Assembly: GCA_031271865.1 (NCBI GenBank)
Contig: JAISUW010000015.1
Span: 1-43,357 of the forward strand
Source of the DNA: Oscillospiraceae bacterium
Lineage (GTDB): Bacteria; Bacillota; Clostridia; Oscillospirales; Acutalibacteraceae
Length of the DNA stretch: 43,357 nt
Reading direction: 5' to 3'
Position 1 is the first letter of the stretch; every line of letters begins with the position of its first letter. Shown in pieces: positions 25,562 to 33,389 of the stretch. The translations under genes and the position numbers were made by a program. The notes beneath the pieces are model-generated. The model saw only the letters and a program-made list of their open reading frames with translations, was not told where the DNA came from and did not search any database.

Positions 25562-26677
25562 ATGAGGTTCACTTGTCCTGCGCGGGAAATTGCCGATGCC
25601 GTTGCCAATGTCCAACGCGTTGTAAGTTCCAAACCGCCGATGCCGGCTTTGGGCGGCATCCTGATCCAAGCCAAGAACGGCACCGTGACGCTGACCGGTT
25701 ATGACGCAGAAGTCGGTGTGCACACATCCATAGCGGCGGGTATCGAAGAAGAGGGCGAGCTTGTCTTGGATGCCAAACGGTTTTCTGACATTCTGCACAA
25801 GCAGCAAGACGTGCCGGTTCTGATTTACGGCGACCAGCGCGCCCGTGCCGGGATTGAGGCGGGTTCGTTCAACTGTAAAATACAGGGAACGCCCGCGGAG
25901 GAATATCCGGCCCTCCCGGATGTGGAAGGCGGCGTAGCGCTGTCCGTTTCCGTGAAGAAGCTGCGCGAGATGATCCGCCAGACGGTATACGCAGCGGCCA
26001 AGTCCAACGAGACCAAACCCATACACACGGGCGTGAAGTTTACGCTCTCCGGTGGGCAACTGCTCTTGGCGGCGATTGACGGTTTCCGTTTGGCGCTGCG
26101 CAAGGAGGCAATCAACTACACCGGGGAGCCGCTCTCCTTTGTGGTGCCCCAGAAGGCCTTAGCGGAAATCATGAACATTGACGTGCCGGAGGATGCGGAA
26201 GTATCCGTGATTCCGGGCGCCCGCCACATTTCCTTTGAGGCGGGGAACTTCTTCATTGTCTCCCGTTTGTTGGACGGGGAGTTCATGAACTATGAAGCGG
26301 CAATCCCGATGGAGTTCCGGACGGATGCCACGGTCAATACGGCGCTGTACCTCTCTGCGGTAGATAAGCTCTCCCCGCTGATTGAGGAGAAACTGAAGTC
26401 CCCGGTTCGCACGGAATTCATGCCGGAGCAGGGTACGATAGACATATCCTGCGAGACGGCTATCGGGACGGCCAGAAGTTCCATCGGTGCGGACATCAGC
26501 GGCGACCCGTTGGTGGTCGGATTCAACAACCGCTTCCTCATGGAAGCGTTGCGCGCCTGCGATACCGATGAGATCCGCGTTAAGACCGCTTCCCCGCTGC
26601 AACCTGTACTCTTGCTGCCGCCGGAGGGGGATCACTTCCTCTTTATGGTTCTGCCGGTGCGCTTGCGCGACAACTGA
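25562..26677 (+). CDS. dnaN: DNA polymerase III beta sliding clamp
   Basis: A 371-residue clamp with three repeated domains of about 120 residues. The N-terminus MRFTCPAREIADAVANVQRVVSSKPPMP and GGILIQAKNGTVTLTGYDAEVGV are typical; the C-terminus ends FLFMVLPVRLRDN, matching the family end (MPVRL). It encircles DNA and tethers polymerase III. The ATG at 25562 follows AAGGAGAAG; the longer upstream frame runs through the DnaA-box region and is not coding. It is unusual that recR, not dnaA, precedes dnaN. Confidence 0.97.
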   Translation: MRFTCPAREIADAVANVQRVVSSKPPMPALGGILIQAKNGTVTLTGYDAEVGVHTSIAAGIEEEGELVLDAKRFSDILHKQQDVPVLIYGDQRARAGIEAGSFNCKIQGTPAEEYPALPDVEGGVALSVSVKKLREMIRQTVYAAAKSNETKPIHTGVKFTLSGGQLLLAAIDGFRLALRKEAINYTGEPLSFVVPQKALAEIMNIDVPEDAEVSVIPGARHISFEAGNFFIVSRLLDGEFMNYEAAIPMEFRTDATVNTALYLSAVDKLSPLIEEKLKSPVRTEFMPEQGTIDISCETAIGTARSSIGADISGDPLVVGFNNRFLMEALRACDTDEIRVKTASPLQPVLLLPPEGDHFLFMVLPVRLRDN

Positions 26678-26819
26678 TGCGGCCGGACAAAAAAACGTAA
26701 GGCAGCGCCGATGCAGGGAAGCGTTTCTTAAGGAACAGGGAACCGTATTGGGGCTGTCCTGTCATCGCATAGATGTACTTTCTGCGCCTTTGGGCAAAAG
26801 GATAAAGAGGTGTGCGGCA

Positions 26820-27062
26820 GTGGCGACCATCAAGATAAGGGCAAAGCCCCCGGAAGAGATACCGATTGTATCGGAATATATCACACTCGCCGCTTTCCTC
26901 AAGCTTGCCAATGCGGTCGAGAGCGGCGGCGCGGCGAAAACGGTTATCCAAGCAGGGGAAGTGTTCGTCAATGCAGAGCTATGCCTCCTGCGCGGAAAGA
27001 AACTGCGGCCGGGGGATGTCGTGCGGTTTCAGGGGAAGCGCTACCGGGTGATAAACGGATAA
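26820..27062 (+). CDS. yaaA: S4-domain RNA-binding protein YaaA
   Basis: An 80-residue S4 domain protein: ITLAAFLKLANAVESGGAAK, then VIQAGEVFVNAELCLLRGKKLRPGD. It is the small protein found between dnaN and recF in Bacillota. I use the GTG at 26820, 8-9 bases after AGAGG; the upstream frame overlaps dnaN and is a shadow. The stop ends 4 bp before the recF ATG. Confidence 0.88.
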   Translation: MATIKIRAKPPEEIPIVSEYITLAAFLKLANAVESGGAAKTVIQAGEVFVNAELCLLRGKKLRPGDVVRFQGKRYRVING

Positions 27063-27066
27063 TACT

Positions 27067-28182
27067 ATGAAAATCAATACGTTCCAAGCCGAGAACTTCC
27101 GAAACCTGAAGAGTGTCTCTCTGGAGCCCTGCCCGAATGTCAACGTTATCTACGGCGGCAATGGGCAGGGCAAGACAAGTTTGGCGGAAGCGCTGTGGCT
27201 CTTCTCCGGCTGTAAGTCTTTCCGCACCTCCTCCAACGGAGAAATGATACAATACGGACAAACCAATTCTACGCTCAAAGTGCAGTTTGAAGCCGCCGCA
27301 CGATTGCAGCACGCAGAACTGACCGTAACCCCCAAGGGCAGAGAACTGACGCTGGGCGGCTTCAGGGAACCGACCCCGCGCCGCCTCTTGGGCGTCTTCC
27401 CCGTCGTTTGCTTTACGCCGCAGGCGCTCTCCTTGGCACAGGGGGGGCCGGCCGAACGGCGGAATTTCCTCAATGTCGCCCTCAGTATGGTCAGCCCCTC
27501 CTATGCCGTCACGCTCGCGAAGTACCTTAAAGCGCTGGCGCAAAGGCAGGCGCTCTTGAAGACGGCCTTCAAAACCGGTTGCATCGCCGCAGATATGTTC
27601 TCTGTCTGGGAGGAAAAGCTCTCCCTCTATGCAACTGATCTCATCCTCTTCCGCCGGAAGTACCTCTCCGCTTTCCTGCCCCTACTACAGGAGTATTACG
27701 AAGGCATCTCGGGTGGGAAAGAAGCACTCACTGCTAAAATGAAAACGCCCGGCCTCTCTGAAGATGCAGCCCTGTGCGCAGACGCCAACGCCGTCAGTCA
27801 AGCCTACCGGAATGCAATGCAAACCTGCCGCCAAACCGATGTCTTTCGGCAACTGACTTCTACCGGACCCCATAGGGACGATTTGGAGCTCTTCTTGAAT
27901 GGGAAACCCCTGCGCGATTTCGGCTCCCAAGGGCAGCAACGCTCCGTAGCCCTCGCTATGAAGTTCGCCGAAGCCGATACCCTTATGCGCTTTACCGATG
28001 AAATACCTATCGCCGTCTTGGATGACGTGCTTGGCGAATTGGATGCCGATAGACAGAAAGGCCTGCTCTCGTTCATCCGGGAACGGCAGGTGTTTTTGAC
28101 AACCTGCGAACCCTCCCATGCGCTGCATGGGCAATCAGGGAAAGTGTTTTGCGTTAGAGAAGGGCAAGTCTGCTCTGCGTAG
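27067..28182 (+). CDS. recF: DNA replication and repair protein RecF
   Basis: A 371-residue SMC-like ATPase. Walker A is GGNGQGKTS (30-38). The signature and the gap-repair middle part include STGPHRDDLELFLNGK and DFGSQGQQRSVALAMKFAEA. Walker B is IAVLDDVLGELDADRQ. RecF binds ssDNA-dsDNA junctions and works with RecR upstream in this window. The gene is followed not by gyrB but by palindromic elements and the IS1595-like gene. Confidence 0.97.
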   Translation: MKINTFQAENFRNLKSVSLEPCPNVNVIYGGNGQGKTSLAEALWLFSGCKSFRTSSNGEMIQYGQTNSTLKVQFEAAARLQHAELTVTPKGRELTLGGFREPTPRRLLGVFPVVCFTPQALSLAQGGPAERRNFLNVALSMVSPSYAVTLAKYLKALAQRQALLKTAFKTGCIAADMFSVWEEKLSLYATDLILFRRKYLSAFLPLLQEYYEGISGGKEALTAKMKTPGLSEDAALCADANAVSQAYRNAMQTCRQTDVFRQLTSTGPHRDDLELFLNGKPLRDFGSQGQQRSVALAMKFAEADTLMRFTDEIPIAVLDDVLGELDADRQKGLLSFIRERQVFLTTCEPSHALHGQSGKVFCVREGQVCSA

Positions 28183-28232
28183 GGGAATCTCTCACGGGAG
28201 TGCTGAGAGGTAGAAATAGTAATTATAAGAGA

Positions 28233-28422
28233 TTTTATAATTATGTAGTTTTATCAGCATGATTATTTGATGATATACAATGAATATAACAGATATATTA
28301 CTGTATTTCAGAGGGTGTTTTTGAAAATACCCTCTATATTATTCCAAATCCGCATTATATAACAAAGGAAATCCATATATATTCTTACTGAGGGATTGCT
28401 GAAGGAAATACATAATCATAAT
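28233..28422 (+). mobile_element. MITE-like palindromic element, copy A
   Basis: An element of about 190 bp. Left end TTTTATAATTATGTAGTTTT...TCAGCA (28233-28259) is complementary to the right end TGCTGAAGGAAATACATAATCATAAT (28398-28422). The centre has a 12-bp stem with one G-U: AGAGGGTGTTTT (28310-28321) with AAAATACCCTCT (28324-28335). A GTGCTGAGAGG stretch lies just before (28199). It has no coding capacity and sits 50 bp after recF. Confidence 0.8.
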
Positions 28423-28468
28423 TTCCTGTCGTGAGTGCTGAGAGGATAGTCATGCTGGTTATGATAGA

Positions 28469-28660
28469 ATTTATGATTATGTAGTTTTTTCAGCATAAGA
28501 AATTGTTGATATACAATAATTATCAGAAATTCATTCCTACATATCAGAGGGTGATTATGAAAACACCCCCCTATATTATTCCAAATACGAATTATAAAAT
28601 AAAGAAAATCCATACATATTCTTACGCAGGGATTGCTGAAGGAAATACATAATCAATAAA
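28469..28660 (+). mobile_element. MITE-like palindromic element, copy B
   Basis: The left end ATTTATGATTATGTAG (28469 on) runs to TCAGCA; the right end is GCTGAAGGAAATACATAATC (28635-28654). It is nearly the same as copy A, with the same GTGCTGAGAGG block upstream (about 28434), so A and B are a tandem pair. The central stem (AGAGGGTG at 28546-28553) is imperfect here, with an A-C mismatch. Its right end lies only 15 bp before the promoter of the IS1595-like gene. Confidence 0.8.
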
Positions 28661-28674
28661 TTCGCAGGAAACAC

Positions 28675-28703
28675 TTGCAAAATTTGTCGAAATATGGTAT
28701 AAT
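28675..28703 (+). promoter_or_regulatory. Sigma-A promoter of IS1595-derived gene
   Basis: TTGCAA (28675-28680), 17-bp spacer ending TGG, TATAAT (28698-28703), 35 bp upstream of the ATG; a strong GAGGAG ribosome binding site follows. Confidence 0.8.
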
Positions 28704-28737
28704 TCACTTATACTACCGAAAGAGGAGCCACAGATAA

Positions 28738-29667
28738 ATGCCATTAACCCACAACAGCGAAGGTGAACCCATAGGTTTCACGGCTTTTGCCGCCAAATAC
28801 GCTACGGAAGAAGCCTGTTACAACAAACTGTATGAGATACGGCAAGAAGCGGGTTTTTGCTGTCCGCGGTGCGGCTGTTGCGTATTCTACCCCATACAAA
28901 AGCGAAAGCTGTACCAATGCAAGGAGTGTCGGCACCAGACGTCATTGATTGTCGGGACGGCGATGGAGGGAACGCACCTACCGTTACGCAAGTGGTTTTG
29001 GGCGATGTATTTAGTGGCAACGGACAAACGCGGAATATCTGCTTTAGCGATACAAAAGCAATTGCACATGACGTACAATACGGCGTGGTTTTTGGTACAA
29101 CGGATTCGCCAGATGATGGGCAACCGCGAAGAGAATTACATGTTGTTGGGGATAATATCCTTTGAGGATGCGGATTTTGGGAGAGCACCGAAAGAATTGA
29201 TACAGAGCCGCGGGAAAAGGAAGTGCAAGGTACTGGTAGGGATGTCCAAGACGGAAAGCGGAAAGCCGCGGTATGCGAAATTCATATATGTGAAAGACCT
29301 GAAAGGGAAGACAATCCAAGAAGCGGCAGACAGGGCGTTCATGCCCGGTGCCAAGATAGAGACCGGGACTTGCCGGAGCTACCGCAAGCAGATAAAGGAG
29401 AAGTACCTGACATCCTATGCAACGAAAGATGCAACAAAGGAGGAGCTTCTGTGGCTGCGAACAGTGGTATCCAATATCAAATTGCTGTTTAACGGCACGT
29501 ATCATGGTTTGGACGCACGTCATATGCAGAGATATTTAAATGAGGCTGCCTATCGTTTTAATCGTCGCAAGATGGAGGATATGATTTTTGACCGCCTATT
29601 AGCGACCATACCGGGGTCATCGCATATCACATATCGGGAGTTGACACGAGGCACCGGCAGGGTGTAG
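28738..29667 (+). CDS. IS1595-family transposase-derived protein, catalytic residues degenerate
   Basis: A 309-residue intact frame of the IS1595/ISXO2 type. The N-terminal zinc ribbon has C42xxC45 and C61xxC64 (FCCPRCGC and YQCKECRHQTS). The following helix region (KWFWAMYLVATDKRGISALAIQKQL) and the C-terminal GTYHGLDARHMQRYLNEAAYRFNRR are family-typical. The DDE core differs. The usual VEVDET block reads SFEDADFG (Asp and Glu swapped), the second Asp block reads KIETGTCRSY (Thr where Asp is usual), and the HTN-type block before GTYH is lost. No matching terminal repeats or target duplication flank the gene; hemW starts 36 bp after the stop. Its good promoter and intact frame suggest a domesticated protein. 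The residue comparison is from memory. Confidence 0.8.
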   Translation: MPLTHNSEGEPIGFTAFAAKYATEEACYNKLYEIRQEAGFCCPRCGCCVFYPIQKRKLYQCKECRHQTSLIVGTAMEGTHLPLRKWFWAMYLVATDKRGISALAIQKQLHMTYNTAWFLVQRIRQMMGNREENYMLLGIISFEDADFGRAPKELIQSRGKRKCKVLVGMSKTESGKPRYAKFIYVKDLKGKTIQEAADRAFMPGAKIETGTCRSYRKQIKEKYLTSYATKDATKEELLWLRTVVSNIKLLFNGTYHGLDARHMQRYLNEAAYRFNRRKMEDMIFDRLLATIPGSSHITYRELTRGTGRV

Positions 29668-29703
29668 TGGTTGGTTTTCGATAGAGTACAAGGGGAGAAA
29701 GCT

Positions 29704-30774
29704 ATGAAAACGAAGTCTCTGTATATACACATTCCGTTTTGCCGAAGCCGCTGCCCCTATTGTGCGTTCTATACACAGCGCATCCGGGGCAGCGCAGCGG
29801 ACGGCTGCACGGAGAGAATCGTCCGAGAATTGGAAGCGGAAACCCGCAAGTACAATACCATCTATATCGGCGGCGGTACGCCGACATGCCTGCCGCCGGA
29901 GAAACTCAGAGGCATTCTGTGCGCTGCAGCGAAGTGCAAAAGTGCAAGTTGTGAGTTTACAGTAGAGGCAAATCCAACGGACGTTACGCCGGTAACGGCA
30001 AACCTTTTTGCAGACAGCGGTGTGAACCGTGTGAGTCTAGGTGTGCAGTCCGCACTTGCAGCAGAGCGCAGAGCCTTAGGCCGCCGGGGTAGCATCGAAG
30101 ATATAGAAGCGGCAGTCGCCGAACTCCACGGCGCGGGAATTACGAACTTGAGTTTTGATGTGATGGTCGGCATACCCGGGCAGACAGAAGCCTCGCTGAA
30201 CGAAACTTTGCAGTGGTGCGTAGCGCAGGATCCGGCGCATATCAGCGCCTACCTGCTGGAAATATATCCCGGTACACAATTTGCAAAACACTCCCCTGCC
30301 CTACTGCCGGACGAGGAGGCTCAGGCTGCATTATACTTACAGATGTGTGCTTTCTTTGAAACAAATGGGTATATGCAATACGAAGTATCCAACTTTTGCC
30401 GGCTCGGCTTTGAATCCCGGCACAACCTGACCTACTGGAATGCGGAAGAGTACATGGCATACGGACCTTCTGCCCATGGCTTCACCGCCGGACGCCGCTG
30501 GCACAATACGGAAGACTTGACGGCTTGGAGACGCGAAGAAGACGGCCTTGGCGGCGGATTCGAGGAATATGCCATGCTGCGCCTTCGTTTGGCAGAAGGT
30601 CTGCGGGAAGACCTATGCTATACTGTCTTTGGGCACGGAATACCCGACAAAATGAGAGAAGCTGCACACCCTTTGGCTGAGCTCGGCTTAGCGATTGTAA
30701 TGCCCGGCAGTATCCGCCTGACAAGAGAAGGATTTCTGCTCTCGAATTCGGTAATCGGCAAGCTGCTGTCATAA
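29704..30774 (+). CDS. hemW: HemW-like radical SAM protein
   Basis: A 356-residue radical SAM protein. The N-terminus SLYIHIPFCRSRCPYCAFYT holds the CxxxCxYC cluster motif with the extra following aromatic residue. GGGTPTCLPPE and EANPTDVTPVTANLF, then GVNRVSLGVQS, are the conserved hemW features. HemW is a heme chaperone, long misannotated as oxygen-independent coproporphyrinogen oxidase. The ATG at 29704 is preceded by AGGGGAGAAAG, and the first ATG at 29671 is rejected. The gene is single, 36 bp after the IS1595-like gene. Confidence 0.9.
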   Translation: MKTKSLYIHIPFCRSRCPYCAFYTQRIRGSAADGCTERIVRELEAETRKYNTIYIGGGTPTCLPPEKLRGILCAAAKCKSASCEFTVEANPTDVTPVTANLFADSGVNRVSLGVQSALAAERRALGRRGSIEDIEAAVAELHGAGITNLSFDVMVGIPGQTEASLNETLQWCVAQDPAHISAYLLEIYPGTQFAKHSPALLPDEEAQAALYLQMCAFFETNGYMQYEVSNFCRLGFESRHNLTYWNAEEYMAYGPSAHGFTAGRRWHNTEDLTAWRREEDGLGGGFEEYAMLRLRLAEGLREDLCYTVFGHGIPDKMREAAHPLAELGLAIVMPGSIRLTREGFLLSNSVIGKLLS

Positions 30775-30832
30775 AGGCGTTCTCTGCGTTTCCGTTCACA
30801 ATCCTGCAAGATTCCCTTCACAGTAAATTTCA

Positions 30833-30861
30833 TTGACGAAAATCAAAGCTCGTGGTAAAAT
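30833..30861 (+). promoter_or_regulatory. Sigma-A promoter for lipoprotein gene
   Basis: TTGACG (30833-30838), 17-bp spacer, TAAAAT (30856-30861), 72 bp upstream of the start at 30934. Confidence 0.75.
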
Positions 30862-30933
30862 AACAGTGTGGAGGTGTATAGCTTCCGCACAAGACGGGTT
30901 GTTCACGGATATTTACGGAAAGGTTTGTTTTGT

Positions 30934-31434
30934 ATGAAACGTATATGTGCGAGTATTATTGCGGTAGCCTTGGCTGCGGCGTTGCTGCTGCTGTTTGCTG
31001 CGTGCGGAGAGGAAGAGAATACCGGAGCCGATGTTACAAATATACCCATAACGCCAATTCTCTATGTCGCAGCATCCGAAGGGCAGAAAGTGGAAATGAA
31101 ACGCTTCAGCTTCTCCGATGACAATGCATCTATTGATACCAAAAATCTGACGCCGTGGAACTACTTCTGGCGCGAAGAGCATACGGTCACCGTTCCTGCC
31201 GGAACTCCCATAGATTTGGTGTTGCCGCAGGAATCCGTTGCCAAAAGCATCACTTTCTCTATTCAGACAGAGGAGGATGAGAACAGCTCCGTTGCTGTTC
31301 CGAAGTATACCGGGGAAGCTGCCTATGGCGTGAATGCGCCGGCAACGCCCGGCTCCTATATCGTAAGTGCGCAGGTGTCCCTCAAAGCCGACCACTTCAA
31401 CGGCATTTATGCATTCCGCTTGACCGTAGTCTAA
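30934..31434 (+). CDS. Small lipoprotein of unknown function
   Basis: A 166-residue protein. The N-terminus MKRICASIIAVALAAALLLL ends in the lipobox FAAC (Cys about 25), predicting lipid anchoring outside the membrane. The mature part has EHTVTVPAGTPIDLVLPQES and ends HFNGIYAFRLTVV, suggesting a beta-sandwich. I recognise no family. The ATG at 30934 is chosen because it puts the signal at the N-terminus and GGAAAGG precedes it; the upstream ATG (30868) overlaps the promoter region. A 74-residue gene follows after 18 bp and may be co-transcribed. Confidence 0.75.
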   Translation: MKRICASIIAVALAAALLLLFAACGEEENTGADVTNIPITPILYVAASEGQKVEMKRFSFSDDNASIDTKNLTPWNYFWREEHTVTVPAGTPIDLVLPQESVAKSITFSIQTEEDENSSVAVPKYTGEAAYGVNAPATPGSYIVSAQVSLKADHFNGIYAFRLTVV

Positions 31435-31452
31435 AGCCGAAAGGAAGCGCAT

Positions 31453-31677
31453 ATGCGAGGGGAAAGTAAACTCTACAATACCGAGAAATATCCGCCGCGC
31501 TGCGCCTATTGCCGTAAAGGTGCTCCTGCGCCCGGGGGTACGATTGTGCTGTGTCCGCAGCGCGGGGTGATGCTTCCCGACTCCGCTTGTAAGAAGTATA
31601 AATATGACCCGCTTAAGCGCCTGCCGGAGAAAACGCCTGCACTCCCTGCTTTCAGCCCGGAGGATTTCCGGCTGTAG
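31453..31677 (+). CDS. Small Cys-containing protein, unknown
   Basis: A 74-residue protein: YPPRCAYCRKGAPAPGGTIVLCPQRGVMLPDSACKKYKYDPLKRL. The Cys pattern CxxC...C...C suggests one metal site. It is preceded by AAGGAAG. No family is recognised. Its last 90 bases were copied to 32041-32130 in the local duplication, where it is a broken fragment. Confidence 0.7.
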   Translation: MRGESKLYNTEKYPPRCAYCRKGAPAPGGTIVLCPQRGVMLPDSACKKYKYDPLKRLPEKTPALPAFSPEDFRL

Positions 31678-31687
31678 GATAGAGCGA

Positions 31688-31878
31688 TTTTATGATTATG
31701 TGGTTTAGTCAGCAAGCCTGAATCATGGTATATAAGGAATGTTATTAGAATCTTTTCTTATTCAGAGGGGTGTTTTTAGAATCACCCCTCTGATTATTCG
31801 AGAATAGAATATTATAGACACAAAAAAGCCATATATACCAACAATATAACTTAGCTGAATAAACTACATAATCATAAT
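31688..31878 (+). mobile_element. MITE-like palindromic element, copy C
   Basis: Ends are TTTATGATTATGTGGTTTAG...TCAGC (31688 on) and GCTGAATAAACTACATAATC (31854-31873). The centre is a perfect 11-bp stem TCAGAGGGGTG (31762-31772) with CACCCCTCTGA (31783-31793). It begins 10 bp after the 74-aa gene stop. Confidence 0.82.
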
Positions 31879-31935
31879 ACCCACCAATCATACAGGTTTT
31901 CTGCTACAGCAGCCATAGCAGCGGATTTTCCACTA

Positions 31936-32040
31936 TAACAGCTTCAACAGTTCCACAGCAGCGGACAGTTGTTTCTTTAATGCCTGCAACCCATCAAACA
32001 GCATCCCAGCGCGCAAGTAACGAAGCAACCGCCCACCGAC
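31936..32040 (-). pseudogene. Duplicated 3' fragment of ribF
   Basis: It matches the ribF tail at about 32475-32586 (the shared stop CTA on plus is kept, near 31954) but has no start and ends at the duplication break at 32040. It arises from the tandem duplication; it is not expected to encode a working protein. Confidence 0.8.
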
Positions 32041-32130
32041 TTGCAAGAAGTATGGGTGGACCCGTTCAAGCGCGTCCCGGTGAGAATGGTGGCACTCCCT
32101 GCTTTCAGCCCGGAGGATTTCCGGCTGTAG
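32041..32130 (+). pseudogene. Duplicated 3' fragment of the 74-aa gene
   Basis: It corresponds to 31587-31677 with several substitutions (for example gtggacccgttcaagcgc) and the same PAFSPEDFRL ending and stop. It lacks a start codon and ribosome binding site. Confidence 0.8.
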
Positions 32131-32141
32131 GATAGAACGAT

Positions 32142-32330
32142 TTTATGATTATGTGGTTTAGTCAGCAAGCCTGCATCATGGTATATAGGGAATGTTATTA
32201 GAATTTATTCTTATTCAGATGGGTGATTTTAGAATCACCCATCTGAATATTCGAGAATAGAATATTATAGACACAAAAAAGCCATATATACCAACAATAT
32301 AACTTAGCTGAATAAACTACATAATCATAA
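32142..32330 (+). mobile_element. MITE-like palindromic element, copy D
   Basis: The ends match copy C (TTTATGATTATGTGG and CTACATAATCATAA). The centre is a perfect 15-bp stem ATTCAGATGGGTGAT (32213-32227) with ATCACCCATCTGAAT (32234-32248) and a 6-nt loop. Relative to copy C, G/C at one stem pair became T/A, and the outer pair is also restored, so changes are compensated. Confidence 0.82.
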
Positions 32331-32478
32331 TACCCACCAAAATAATACCCACCAACCATACAGATTTTCTGCTATAGCAGCCAAAGCAGGGGATTTTCCA
32401 TTATAACACCTTCAACTGCTCCACATCAGCGGACAGTACAGTTTTCTACTATCTTAGCCTCAACGGCCGGATTTTCCC

Positions 32479-33351
32479 CTATAACACCTTCAACTGCTCC
32501 ACATCAGCGGACAGTTGTTTCTTTAGAGCCTGCAACCCATCAAACAGCATTTCAGCGCGCAAGTAACGGAGCAACCGCACACCGACAATTTTCCCATAGA
32601 GGCAGCCGTTGAAGCCTGGGATATGTGTTTCCGAGCGCAGTTCATCACAGGCAAAGCTGGGGCGGCGGCCGACATTCGTGACCGAGGGGAGCCAACGGTT
32701 CTCGATACAAGTTTCAGAGGCATAGACGCCGAAGCGGGGGACACAGAAGTTATCCGGGAAGAGCTGGTTGAGAGTCGGGAAACCGATAGTACGACCGATT
32801 TTCTCCCCATGGACGACCTCGAGATTATACCCAAACGGCCGTCCGAGCATTGCATTGGCAGCGGTGATATTTCCGTCTTCGATACACGACCGGATGCGGG
32901 AACTGCTGATGTCGTCCCCGAGGTAGGTGACACGCGGCACTACGGTACAAGCCAAGCCATGCATATTGCACAGGTCACGCAGCATGGCGGGATTCCCCTG
33001 AGCGCCCGCACCGAAGCGGAAGTGATACCCGCAGGTCACGGCAGCGGCACCCCACCGTCCGGCTACGATGTCGCGGACAAACGCCGCAGGGGAGAGGGAG
33101 GCAATTTCACGAAAGCTGATATAGAGCGGTTTTACACCGAGTTCAGAGAAGAGAGCTTCCCGATCGGACTGTGTGAGCAATTGGCAGGGCGCTTTCCCGG
33201 AAAGAACGGCCTGCGGGTGTTCGCGGAAAGCCATAACAGCCGGCGTACAAGGCGCACCGGCAAGGCTATGTGCTATCCGGGCGGCATCTATCACGGCCCG
33301 GTGTGCTGTATGGAGTCCGTCAAACGTACCCAGAGCTACAGAGAGGGGCAT
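32479..33351 (-). CDS. ribF: Bifunctional riboflavin kinase/FAD synthetase
   Basis: A 290-residue protein slightly shorter than the usual 310. The N-terminal nucleotidyltransferase domain has VALGTFDGLHTAHRAVI, then ISSSRIRSCIEDGNI. The C-terminal kinase domain has GRTIGFPTLNQLF, GVYASETCIENRWLPSVTNVGRRPSF and the family end. The enzyme makes FMN and FAD from riboflavin. AAAGG precedes the ATG at 33351. It is probably co-transcribed with the KimA-like gene upstream (38 bp apart). Its tail was copied in the local duplication. Confidence 0.93.
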   Translation of the reverse strand: MPLSVALGTFDGLHTAHRAVIDAARIAHSLAGAPCTPAVMAFREHPQAVLSGKAPCQLLTQSDREALFSELGVKPLYISFREIASLSPAAFVRDIVAGRWGAAAVTCGYHFRFGAGAQGNPAMLRDLCNMHGLACTVVPRVTYLGDDISSSRIRSCIEDGNITAANAMLGRPFGYNLEVVHGEKIGRTIGFPTLNQLFPDNFCVPRFGVYASETCIENRWLPSVTNVGRRPSFACDELRSETHIPGFNGCLYGKIVGVRLLRYLRAEMLFDGLQALKKQLSADVEQLKVL

Positions 33352-33389
33352 TCGGATACCTTTCCATCGGTTCCCGGAGCGGGAACAGC

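Larger units (their letters stand above)
31587..32586. repeat. Tandem segmental duplication covering gene tails and a MITE
   Basis: The segment 31587-32040 (tail of the 74-aa gene, MITE copy C, tail of ribF) is repeated at 32041-32586 (the same order: tail, MITE copy D, ribF tail). The break is exact at 32040/32041, where CCCACCGAC meets TTGCAAGAAG. A further partial repeat of the ribF tail lies at 32391-32436 and 32469-32514. The first copy leaves a ribF 3' fragment (about 31936-32040) and the second a 74-aa gene fragment (about 32041-32130). Confidence 0.85.

Noticed and set aside
28661-29703. Complete IS1595 insertion sequence with terminal repeats
   Set aside because: No matching inverted ends or target duplication were found around the gene, and hemW starts 36 bp after its stop.
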